Source: Locusta migratoria
Lineage: Eukaryota; Arthropoda; Insecta; Orthoptera; Acrididae
Direction of reading: 5' to 3'
Length of the DNA stretch: 64,000 nucleotides
NCBI GenBank assembly: GCA_026315105.1
Contig: CM048753.1
Span: 70,797,547 to 70,861,546 of the forward strand
Part shown: one piece after another, positions 55,401 to 64,000 of the stretch
Numbering within the stretch: the stretch's first letter is position 1
Layout: each line of letters opens with the position of its first letter
Position numbers and translations under genes: made by a program
The notes under the pieces: generated by a model
Databases searched by the model: none
Told to the model about the DNA's origin: nothing
The model's input: the letters and a program-made list of their open reading frames with translations, nothing else

Positions 55401-58400
55401 AATCTGCCAGGAAGTTTCATTTCAGCGCACTATCCGCTGCAGAGTGAAAGCTTCATTCTGGAAACATCCCTTAAGCTGTGGCTAAGCCATGTCTCCATCA
55501 TATCCTTTGTTCCAGGAGTGCTAGTCTTGCAAGTTTCGCAGGAGAGCTTCTGTGAAGTTTGGAAAGTAGGAGGCGAGGTACTGGCGGAAGTAAAGTTGTG
55601 AGGCGGCATCGTGAGTCGTGTCGGGATAGCACAGTCGGTAGAGCGCTTGCCCACGAAAGGCAATGGTCCCAGGTTCGATTCACGGCACACAATTTTAATC
55701 TGCCAGGAAGTTTCATTTCAGCGCACAATCCGCTGCAGAGTGAAAGCTTCATTCTGAAAACATCCCTTAAGCTGTGGCTAAGCCATGTCTCCATCATAGC
55801 CTTTCTTCCAGGAGTGCTAGTCTTGCAAGTTTCGCAGGAGAGCTTCTGTGAAGTTTGGAATCTAGGAAGCGAGGTACTGGCGGAAGAAAAGTTGTGAGGC
55901 GGCATCGTGAGTCGTGTCGGGATAGCACAGTCGGTAGTGCGCTTGCCCGCGAAAGGCAAAGGTCCCAGGTTCGAGTCTCGGTTCCGGCACACAATTTTAA
56001 TCTGCCAGGAAGTTTCATTTCAGCGCACAATCCGCTCCAGAGTGAAAGCTTCATTCTGGAAACATCCCTTAAGCTGTGGCTAAGCCATGTCTCCATCATA
56101 TCCTTTCTTCCAGGAGTGCTAGTCTTGCAAGTTTCGCGGGAGAGCTTCTGTGAAGTTTGGAAAGTAGGAGGCGAGGTACTGGCGGAATTAATGTTGTGAG
56201 GCGGCATCGTGAGTCGTGTCGGGATAGCACAGTCGGTAGTGCGCTTGCCCGCGAAAGGCAAAGGTCCCAGGTTCGAGTCGCGGTTCCGGCACACAATTTT
56301 AATCTGACACGAAGTTTCATATCAGCGCACACTCCGCTGCAGAGTGAAAGTTTCATTCTGGAAACATCCCTTACGCTGTGGCTAAGCCATGTCTCCACCA
56401 TATCCTTTCTTCCAGGAGTGCTAGTCTTGCAAGTTTCGCAGGAGAGCTTCTGTGAAGTTTGGAAAGTAGGAGGCGAGGTACTGGCGGAAGTAGAGTTCTG
56501 AGGCGGCATCGTAAGTCGTGTCGGGATAGCTCAGTCGGTAGAGCGCTTGCCCACGAAAGGCAATGGTCCCAGGTTCGATTCACGGCACACAATTTTAATC
56601 TGCCAGGAAGTTTCATTTCAGCGCACACTCCGCTGCAGAGTGAAAGTTTCATTCTGGAAACATCCCTTAAGCTGTGGCTAAGCCATGTCTCCATCATTTC
56701 CTTTCTTCCAGGAGTGCTAGTCTTGCAAGTTTCGCAGGAGAGCTTCTGTGAAGTTTGGAAAGTAGGAGGCGAGGTACTGGCGGAAGTAAAGTTGTGAGGC
56801 GGCATCGTGAGTCGTGTCGGGATAGCACAGTCGGTAGTGCGCTTGCCCGCGAAAGGCAAAGGTCCCAGGTTCGAGTCGCGGTTCCGGCACACAATTTTAA
56901 TCTGCCAGGAAGTTTCATTTCAGCGCACAATCCGCTGCAGAGTGAAAGCTTCATTCTGGAAACATCCCTTAAGCTGTGGCTAAGCCATGTCTCCATCATA
57001 TCCTTTCTTCCAGGAGTGCTAGTCTTGCAAGTTTCGCAGGAGAGCTTCTGTGAAGCTTGGAAAGTAGGAGGCGAGGGACTGGCGGAAGTAAAGTTGTGAG
57101 GCGGCATCGTGAGTCGTGTCGGGATAGCACAGTCGGTAGTGCGCTTGCCCGCGAAAGGCAAAGGTCCCAGGTTCGAGTCGCGGTTCCGGCACACAATTTT
57201 AATCTGCCAGGAAGTTTCATTTCAGCGCACAATCCGCTTCAGAGTGAAAGCTTCATTCTGGAAACATCCCTTAAGCTGTGGCTGAGCCATGTCGCCATCA
57301 TATCCTTTTTTCCAGGAGTGCTAGTCTTGCAAGATTCGCAGGAGAGCTTCTGTGAAGTTTGGAAAGTAGGAGGCGAGGTACTGGCGGAAGTAAAGTTGTG
57401 AGGCGGCATCGTGAGTCGTGGCGGGATAGCACAGTCGGTAGTGCGCTTGCCCGCGAAAGGCAAAGGTCCCAGGTTCGAGTCGCGGTTCCGGCACACAATT
57501 TTAATCTGCCAGGAAGTTTCATTTCAGCGCACAATCCGCTTCAGAGTGAAAGCTTCATTCTGGAAACATCCCTTAAGCTGTGGCTAAGCCATGTCTCCAT
57601 CATATCCTTTCTTCCAGGAGTGCTAGTCTTGCAAGAATCGCAGGAGAGCTTCTGTGAAGCTTGGAAAGTAGGAGGCGAGGTACTGGCGGAAGTAAAGTTG
57701 TGAGGCGGCATTGTGAGTCGTGTCGGGATAGCACAGTCGGTATTGCGCTTGCCCGCGAAAGGCAAAGTTCCCAGGTTCGAGTCGCGGTTCCAGCACACAA
57801 TTTTAATCTGCCAGGAAGTTTCATTTCAGCGCACAATCCGCTGCAGAGTGAAAGCTTCATTCTGGAAACATCCCTTAAGCTGTGGCTAAGCCATGTCTCC
57901 ATCATATCCTTTCTTCCAGGAGTGCTAGTCTTGCAAGTTTCGCAGGAGAGCTTCTGTGAAGTTTGGAAAGTAGGAAGCGAGGTACTGGCGGAAGAAAAGT
58001 TGTGAGGCGGCATCGTGAGTCGTGTCGGGATAGCACAGCCGGTAGTGTGCTTGCCCGCGAAAGGCAAAGGTCCCAGGTTCGAGTCGCGGTTCCGGCACAC
58101 AATTTTAATCTGCCAGGAAGTTTCATTTCAGCGCACAATCCGCTGCAGAGTGAAAGCTTCATTCTGGAAACATCCCTTAAGCTGTGGCTAAGCCATGTCT
58201 CCATCATATCCTTTCTTCCAGGAGTGCTAGTCTTGCAAGTTTCGCAGGAGAGCTTCTGTGAAGTTTGGAAAGTAGGAGGCGAGGTACTGGCGGAAGTAAA
58301 GTTGTGAGGCGGCATCGTGAGTCGTGTCGGGATAGCACAGTCGCTAGTGCGCTTGCCCGCGAAAGGCAAAGGTCCCAGGTTCGAGTCGCGGTTCCGGCAC

Positions 58401-60253
58401 ACAATTTTAATCTGCCAGGAAGTTTCATTTCAGCGCACAATCCGCTACAGAGTGAAAGCTTCATTCTGGAAACATCCCTTAAGCTGTGGCTAAGCCATGT
58501 CTCCATCATTTCCTTTCTTCCAGGAGTGCTAGTCTTGCAAGTTTCGCAGGAGAGCTTCTGTGAAGTTTGGAAAGTAGGAAGCGAGGTACTGGCGGAAGAA
58601 AATTTGTGAGGCGGCATCGTGAGTCGTGTCGGGATAGCACAGTCGGTAGTGCGCTTGCCCGCGAAAGGCAAAGGTCCCAGGTTCGAGTCGCGGTTCCGGC
58701 ACACAATTTTAATCTGCCAGGAAGTTTCATTTCAGCGCACAATCCGCTGCAGAGTGAAAGCTTCATTCTGGAAACATCCCTTAAGCTGTGGCTAAGCCAT
58801 GTCTCCATCATATCCTTTCTTCCAGGAGTGCTAGTCTTGCAAGTTTCGCAGGAGAGCTTCTGTGAAGTTTGGAAAGTAGGAGGCGAGGTACTGGCGGAAG
58901 TAAAGTTGTGAGGCGGCATCGTGAGTCGTGTCGGGATAGCACGGTCGGTAGAGCGCTTGCCCACGAAATGCAATGGTCCCAGGTTCGATTCACGGCACAC
59001 AATTTTAATCTGCCAGGAAGTTTCATTTCAGCGCACAATCCGCTGCAGAGTGAAAGCTTCATTCTGGAAACATCCCTTAAGCTGTGGCTAAGCCATGTCT
59101 CCATCATATCCTTTCTTCCAGGAGTGCTAGTCTTGCAAGTTTCGCAGGAGAGCTTCTGTGAAGTTTGGAAAGTAGGAGGCGAGGTACTGGCGGAAGTAAA
59201 GTTGTGAGGCGGCATCGTGAGTCGTGTCGGGATAGCACAGTCGGTAGAGCGCTTGCCCACGAAATGCAATGGTCCCAGGTTCGATTCACGGCACACAATT
59301 TTAATCTGCCAGGAAGTTTCATTTCAGCGCACAATCCGCTGCAGAGTGAAAGCTTCATTCTGAAAACATCCCTTAAGCTGTGGCTAAGCCATGTCTCCAT
59401 CATATCCTTTCTTCCAGGAGTGCTAGTCTTGCAAGTTTCGCAGGAGAGCTTCTGTGAAGTTTGGAAAGTAGGAGGCGAGGTACTGGCGGAAGTAAAGTTG
59501 TGAGGCGGCATCGTGAGTCGTGTCGGGATAGCACAGTCGGTAGTGCGCTTGCCCCCGAAAGGCAAAGGTCCCAGGTTCGAGTCATGGCACACAATTTTAA
59601 TCTGCCACGAAGTTTCATATCAGCGCACACTCCGCTGCAGAGTGAAAGTTTCATTCTGGAAACATCCCTTACGCTGTGGCTAAGCCATGTCTCCACCATA
59701 TCCTTTCTTCCAGGAGTGCTAGTCTTGCAAGTTTCGCAGGAGAGCTTCTGTGAAGTTTGGAAAGTAGGAGGCGAGGTACTGGCGGAAGTAAAGTTGTGAG
59801 GCGGCATCGTGAGTCGTGTCGGGATAGCACAGTCGGTAGTGCGCTTGCCCCCGAAAGGCAAAGGTCCCAGGTTCGAGTCATGGCACAGAATTTTAATCTG
59901 CCAGGAAGTTTCATTTCAGCGCACACTCCGCTGCAGAGTGAAAGCTTCATTCTGGAAACATCCCTTAGGCTGTGGCTAAGCCATGTCTCCATCATATCCT
60001 TTCTTCCAGGAGTGCTAGTCTTGCAAGTTTCGCAGGAGAGCTTCTGTGAAGTTTGGAAAGTAGGAGGCGAGGTACTGGCGGAAGTAAAGTTGTGAGGCGG
60101 CATCGTGAGTCGTGTCGGGATAGCACAGTCGGTAGTGCGCTTGCCCGCGAAAGACAAAGGTCCCAGGATCGAGTCCCGGTTCCGGCACACAATTTTAATC
60201 TGCCAAGAATTTCCATATCAGGGCACACTCCGCTGCAGAGTAAAAGTTTCATT
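46451..60253 (+). repeat. Tandem array: 46 monomers of 302/296 bp with tRNA-like Pol III promoter
   Basis: The landmark GAAGTTTGGAAAGTAGGAGG-like start recurs 46 times (46544 to 60053). Spacings are 302 bp (27 times), 296 (13), 301 (4) and 303 (1). Each monomer has a tRNA-like segment: acceptor-like GTCGGGA ... TTCCGGCA, D arm GCTC/GAGC with A box TAGC(T/A)CAGTCGG, an anticodon stem TTGCC/GGCAA, and B box GGTTCGAGTC. The anticodon loop lacks the universal U33, so a working tRNA is unlikely. The rest reads CACAATTTTAATCTGCCAGG, CTGCAGAGTGAAAGCTTCAT, AAGCCATGTCTCCATCATAT and GAGGTACTGGCGGAAGTAAA. All monomers point the same way. Long frames on both strands result from repetition and show no protein signal. 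Confidence 0.96.
50149..51344 (+). repeat. Higher-order block within the array (first of three)
   Basis: Monomers 13-16 carry an ordered set of variants: a 296-bp monomer, a spacer, a monomer with TAATGTTGTGAGG, then ACGCTGTGG with CTCCACCAT, then a 296-bp monomer with TAGAGTTCTGAGG. The same order recurs at 53157-54351 (monomers 23-26) and 55559-56754 (31-34); in the last two the second monomer also shares GGAAGCGAGG with GGAAGAAA. Confidence 0.85.
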
Positions 60254-60268
60254 CAAGAAAAATATTAA
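60254..60268. repeat. 15-bp direct repeat, right side of array
   Basis: Second copy of CAAGAAAAATATTAA (compare 46301-46315), directly after the last, diverged monomer end GAGTAAAAGTTTCATT. Confidence 0.92.
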
Positions 60269-60852
60269 TTTTTTGGCCCACTTTAGGTTACGGTAGTAAC
60301 ACTAAAAGTGGGCCTTCGCGATCGTCTTTTGACTGCTCGAAATTTAAATGAAATTTACGGCTTAAGTATTCATCTGACACGAAAATTTTTATAAACCAAA
60401 TTTGTAGAGGAGAACATTCTCTACAACTTATCTCTCTATTGTATTTTTTTTTCATATTTCGTATCATTTCAGAGATATTTGCAAAAATAACGGCAATTTT
60501 GGAATGTATGTCTGTCTGTCTGTCCGTAACGTGTTCCCTGTTTTTAAGACGAACCGTTCAACTCATCGGCACCAAATTTTACAGACATAATTGTAGGCCG
60601 CCAGAGATCAGAACCTCCCATTTTCAAACTTTTCTAACAACAAATACGGTAGTAATGCCAAAAAAGCCGTTTGTAATTGCAAACCAACCGTTCATCTGAC
60701 ACGAAAACTGATAGACTGATTGGTAGAGGGGACAATTCTCTACCACGTCCCTCTATTATGTTTTTTGGACCACTGTAGGTTACGGTATTAACACTAAAAG
60801 TGGGCCTTTGCGATCGTCTTTTGACAGCTTGAAATTTAAATGAAAATAACGT

Positions 60853-61009
60853 ACGCACGGCCACTACGGTCGGGGGTTCGAATCCCCCTTCGGGCATGGA
60901 TATTTGTGCCGTCCTTAAGATTAGCTAGTTCAGAAGTAGTTTGTAAGTTAAGGGACTGATGACCCTGCAGTTAAGTCCCTTAAGCTTAACAAACATTTGA
61001 ACCTTTTTT
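60853..61009 (+). mobile_element. SINE type 1, 5' truncated
   Basis: It starts within the tRNA-like head (ACGCACGGCCACTACGG) with the A box missing and the B box present, and ends ACAAACATTTGAACC plus T run. Perfect 12-bp duplication TGAAAATAACGT (60841-60852 and 61010-61021). Confidence 0.93.
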
Positions 61010-61094
61010 TGAAAATAACGTCTTAACTATTCATCTGACACGAAAATTGAATAAACGAATTTGTAGAGGAGAAAATTCTTTACAACTTTGCTCT

Positions 61095-61095
<1 letters not shown>

Positions 61096-61155
<60 letters not shown>
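61096..61155. repeat. (TA)n microsatellite
   Basis: About 30 TA units replacing the T-rich run of the hairpin-headed repeat at this place. Confidence 0.92.
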
Positions 61156-61157
<2 letters not shown>

Positions 61158-61173
61158 TAGAGGTTCAAAGATA

Positions 61174-62278
61174 CTTGTTCATGTTCTAGGAGGCGATCCA
61201 ATTATGATGTTGTAGAAAGATATAAAAAAAAGCCAAGATTGACACTAAATAAAGAAAAGTGTGAAGTAATACACATGACCACTAAAGAAATACGCTGAAC
61301 TTCAATTACGCGATAAATCAGTCAAACCTTAAGGTCGCAAATTCTACCAAATACCTAGGAGTGACAATTACGAATAACTTTGACTGGAGAGAAGACATAG
61401 AAAATATTGTGGGGAAGGCGAACCAAAGGTTACGTTTCATCGGCAGAACGCTTCGAAGATGCACCAGCTCCACCAAAGAGACTGCCTACATCACATTTGT
61501 GCGTCCTCTCCTGGAGTACTGTTGCCCCTTGTGGGATCCTCACCAGGTGGGACTGACGGAAGACATTGAGAAGGTTCAGAGAAGGGCAGATCGTTTTGTT
61601 TTATCACGTTACAGGGGGGGGGGAGCGTCACGGAAATGTTGCAGGAATTGGGGTGGAAATCATTAAACGAAAGACGTCATTCATTGCGGCGTAATTTGTT
61701 TGCGAAGTTTCAATCACCGATTTTTACTTCTGAATGTGAAAATATTTTGCTAGCACCCACCTACTTAGGGAGACATGACCATCCCAATAAAATAAGAGAA
61801 ATCAGATCGAAAACGGAACGATTTAGGTGTTCTTTCTTCCCGCGCGCTCTTAGAGAATTAAACGGTAGAGAAAAGTTATGAATGTGGTTAATAAACCCTC
61901 TGCCAGGCACTTGAATGTGATTTGCAGGGTATATATGTAGTTGTAGATGTAGATCGCTGATCATCAATTTTTATTTAAGACGATCGGTTTCACTGAACTA
62001 TGTCAGGATCATCTGGTCCAATAAAATCATTTTACAATGCCATAATCTTGTAATGTAATCAGTTGCTATATAACATAATTTACAGTGCATAGGTGCTCTA
62101 TGTCATTATAATGCACCTATTAAATTGTGTTATATAGCAACTCATTACATTACAAGACTATGCCTTGTAAAATGATTTTATTGGACCAGATGATCCTGAC
62201 ATAGTTCAGCGAAATCGGTCATCTTAAATAAAAAATTGATGATCAGCGATCTTGGCTTTTTTATATCTTTCTACAATG
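61174..62278. repeat. Foldback element split by a LINE
   Basis: Once the LINE at 61240-61956 is removed, 61213-62094 pairs with 62105-62275: GTAGAAAGATATAAAAAA, AAGCCAAGATCGCTGATCAT, CAGGATCATCTGGTCCAATA and GTTGCTATATAACA have partners on the right. Flanking TCAAAGATA (61165-61173 and 62279-62287) is a 9-bp target duplication inside the hairpin-headed repeat. The left end has about 40 extra bases without a partner. Confidence 0.88.
61240..61956 (+). pseudogene. CR1-like LINE, 5' truncated, inside the foldback
   Basis: It starts at TTGACACTAAATAAAGAAAA and ends with a (TGTAGA)-type tail. Frames at 61361-61666 and 61636-61881 encode TITNNFDWREDIENIVGKAN, RPLLEYCCPLWDPHQVG and the C-terminal SPIFTSECENILLAPTYLG. 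A G-run indel near 61614-61621 shifts the frame between them. Only a few bases (GAT) could be a target duplication. Confidence 0.9.
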
Positions 62279-62640
62279 TCAAAGATATATGCAAAAATAA
62301 CGGCGACTTTGGGATGTGTGTCTGTCTGTCCGTCTGTCTGTCTGTCAGTAACGTGTTCCCTGTTTTTAAGACGAACCGTTCTTCAACCGATCACCACCAA
62401 ATTTTACAGACATAATTGTAGGCCGCCAGAGACCAGAACCTCCCTTTTCAAATTTTTCGGACATAAAATACGGTAGTAATACAAAAAAAACCTTTGTAAT
62501 GTAATTGCAAACGAACCGTTCATCTGACGCGAAAGTAGAATAACCTAATTGGTAGACGAGAAAATTCTCTACAACTTCGCTCTATTATGTTTTTTTCATA
62601 TCTCGTATAGTTTGAGACATATTTGCAAAAATAACGGAGA
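62279..62640 (+). repeat. Hairpin-headed repeat family, continuation of copy 3
   Basis: It resumes with AAAGATATATGCAAAAATAA, GTCTGTCTGTCTGTCAGTAA, ACCAAATTTTACAGACATAA, GGTAGACGAGAAAATTCTCT and the start of another module at 62600. It is directly continuous with 61164 if the foldback is removed. Confidence 0.8.
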
Positions 62641-62746
62641 TTTGACACCCTCCATTAAATTAACGAAAACCAGCCGTCAGGAGATGTCACGTGACATTCC
62701 TCGCCCAGAACTCTCTGTGCCATACGCCATCTTGCGTTGCGTATTT

Positions 62747-63480
62747 CTACATCTACATCTAGAATCATACTCCGCAAGCCCCCTGACGGTGTGTGGCGGA
62801 AGGTACCTTGAGTACCACTATCGATTTTCCCTCCTATTCCAATCACGTATTGTTCGCGGAAAGAAGGATTGTCGGTATGCCTCTGTGTGGGCTCTAATCT
62901 ATCTGATTTTATCCTCACGGTCTCTTCGTGAGATATACGTAGGAGGGAGCAATATACTGCTAGACTCCTCGGTAAAGGTATGTTCTCGAAACTTCGACAA
63001 AAGCCCATACCGAGCGACAGAGCGTCTCTCCTGCAGAGTCTTCCACTGGAGTTTATCGATCATCTCCGTAACGCTTTCTCGATTACCAAATGATCCTGTA
63101 ACGAAGCGCGCTGCTCTCCGTTGGATCTTCTCCACTTCCTCTATCAAACCCACCTGGTACGGATCCCACACCGGTGAGCAGTATTCAAGCTGTGGGCGAA
63201 CAAGTGTACTGTAACCTACTTCCTTTGTTTTCGGACTGCATTTCCTTAGAATTCTCCCAATGAATCTAAGTCTGGCATCTGCTTTACCGAAGATTGATTT
63301 TATATGGTCGTTCCATTTTAAATCCTTCCTAATGACTACTCCCAGATAATTTATGGAATTAACTGCTTCCTGTTACTGACTTGCTATGGTTAGCTCAATG
63401 ATAAAGGATCTTTCTTTCTGTGTATTCGCAGCACATTCACTTGTCTACACTGAGATTCAATTGCCCTTCCCTGCAATGAA
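62747..63480 (-). pseudogene. CR1-like LINE, second family, 3' part
   Basis: The minus-strand 3' end is TAGATGTAGAT (plus: ATCTACATCTA at 62750). The frame at 62899-63171 encodes MWDPYQVGLIEEVEKIQRRA, ARFVTGSFGNRESVTEM and PPTYISRRDREDKI. This is a sister lineage to the other CR1-like copies (VQRRAARFVLSRYGGESV). It extends with stops to about 63480. The plus frame of 221 codons at 62549-63214 is its antisense shadow. Confidence 0.88.
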
Positions 63481-63837
63481 ACACATCTCTTACTCACTTC
63501 ACCAAGTAAGTGCCTTTTTATAGAATACAGGTGGCACTGTTGGAAACCAGACTTGCCACATCTACCGAATATTGACGTCCACAAGAACTGGCAATCTTAT
63601 TGAGAAGACATATGTGAAATTTAAACACGTACCATGCGGTACCTGACAGTTAATGGTAAACAAGCACCAAAGTCGAGACTCCATAAATGCGATGGATTCA
63701 ACACCATGCTCCCAGTTCCGAGTTGTGGTCAACGACGAACATATATACATGTGAATCATGGCGTTTATAGCTACAGATATCAGGTTTCTTTCTTCAAGTG
63801 GATCAACACCGGCATTGAACCACGTTACTTTTCGACC

Positions 63838-64000
63838 TACACTACCGGCCATTAAAATTGCTACACCAAAAAGGTGACGCACTACAGACGCGAAATTTAA
63901 CGGACAGGAAGAAGATGCTGTGATATGCAAATGATTAGCTTTTCATAGCATTTACGCAAGGTTGACGCCGGTGGCGACACCTACAACGTGCTGACATGAG
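63838..64000 (+). mobile_element. Tc1/mariner-like element, left end (cut by window edge)
   Basis: TACACTACCGGCCATTAAAA, TTGCTACACCA and ACGCGAAATTTAACGGACAG look like the terminal and subterminal part of a Tc1-like transposon abundant, as I recall, in locust genomes. A TA at the boundary fits TA insertion. The transposase would lie beyond the window. The 63481-63837 stretch before it shows no recognised feature. Confidence 0.6.

Larger units (their letters stand above)
60269..61164 (+). repeat. Hairpin-headed repeat family, copy 3 (two heads)
   Basis: The hairpin GGCCCACTTT ... AAAAGTGGGCC occurs at 60276-60315 and, with changes, near 60768-60808. Between them is one module (AGAGATATTTGCAAAAATAA, GTCTGTCTGTCTGTCC, ACCAAATTTTACAGACATAA). 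A truncated SINE (60853-61009) and a TA microsatellite (61096-61155) interrupt the second unit, which continues past the foldback at 62279-62640. Confidence 0.75.

Noticed and set aside
46544..60190. Functional tRNA genes in each monomer
   Set aside because: The anticodon loop lacks U33, the T stem carries mismatches, a quarter of the monomers lack the acceptor 3' half, and flanks are those of a repeat family. They are tRNA-like, not called as tRNA.
46214..60252. About 100 overlapping open frames of 65-266 codons on both strands in the array
   Set aside because: They repeat with the 302/296-bp period, occur on both strands at once, run through the tRNA-like segment and contain no domain. Period length and lack of stops explain them.
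46316..60253. CRISPR array
   Set aside because: Monomers are about 300 bp, near-identical throughout, with no unique spacers, in eukaryotic DNA.
62549..63214. 221-codon plus-strand protein
   Set aside because: It is antisense to the CR1-like LINE C-terminal frame at 62899-63171, which has clear motifs.
63634..63855. 73-codon frame before the Tc1-like end
   Set aside because: It crosses the apparent transposon boundary and has no motif.

Overview
The window looks like repeat-dense nuclear DNA from an insect, most likely a polyneopteran of grasshopper or locust type (Orthoptera). This rests on the density of tRNA-derived SINEs, RTE-, CR1- and Jockey-like LINE pieces, foldback elements and a Tc1-like terminus, several of which resemble repeats I remember from acridid genomes. 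The species is inference. I found no intact host protein gene, no functional tRNA or rRNA gene, and no prokaryotic feature. Nearly every long open frame is a transposon remnant or a by-product of tandem repetition.

Layout. 1-412 is a CR1-like LINE cut by the window edge, followed by a long inverted repeat (421-1215). 1.2-7.1 kb holds unrecognised sequence with diverged internal duplications, and 7.3-8.0 kb is a GC-rich duplicated stretch. 8.87-16.62 kb is a nested block: two Helitron-like elements head to tail, the first split by a Ty3/gypsy LTR retrotransposon (9902-15360, matched 452-bp LTRs, AAAT target duplication) and the second by a SINE. 17-30 kb holds a foldback, an RTE LINE, a Jockey-like LINE, several SINEs with target duplications, a SINE-in-SINE locus with a locally copied insert (26.1-26.65 kb), a hairpin with ~413-bp arms (26.9-28.05 kb) and a P-like DNA element with a THAP exon (28057-29440). 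30-46 kb mixes an unnamed repeat family that starts with a 40-nt hairpin, LINE fragments, SINEs and a mostly featureless AT-rich stretch (31.24-34.4 kb).

The dominant feature is a 14-kb satellite-like array at 46316-60253: 46 direct monomers of 302 or 296 bp plus one inverted part-monomer at the left edge. Each monomer carries a tRNA-like segment with both internal Pol III promoter boxes. Variants recur in multi-monomer blocks, so the array has higher-order structure, its edge monomers are the most diverged, and the whole array lies between 15-bp direct repeats. A related dispersed copy at 36412-36812 is a palindrome with a possible 9-bp target duplication. The right end of the window holds more of the hairpin-headed family, a LINE nested in a foldback, a second CR1-like LINE and a Tc1-like terminus.

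The elements do not form a pathway. What the window records is a history of insertions, readable from target duplications and nesting: LTR element into Helitron, SINE into Helitron, SINE into SINE, SINE into LINE, LINE into foldback, foldback into the hairpin-headed family.
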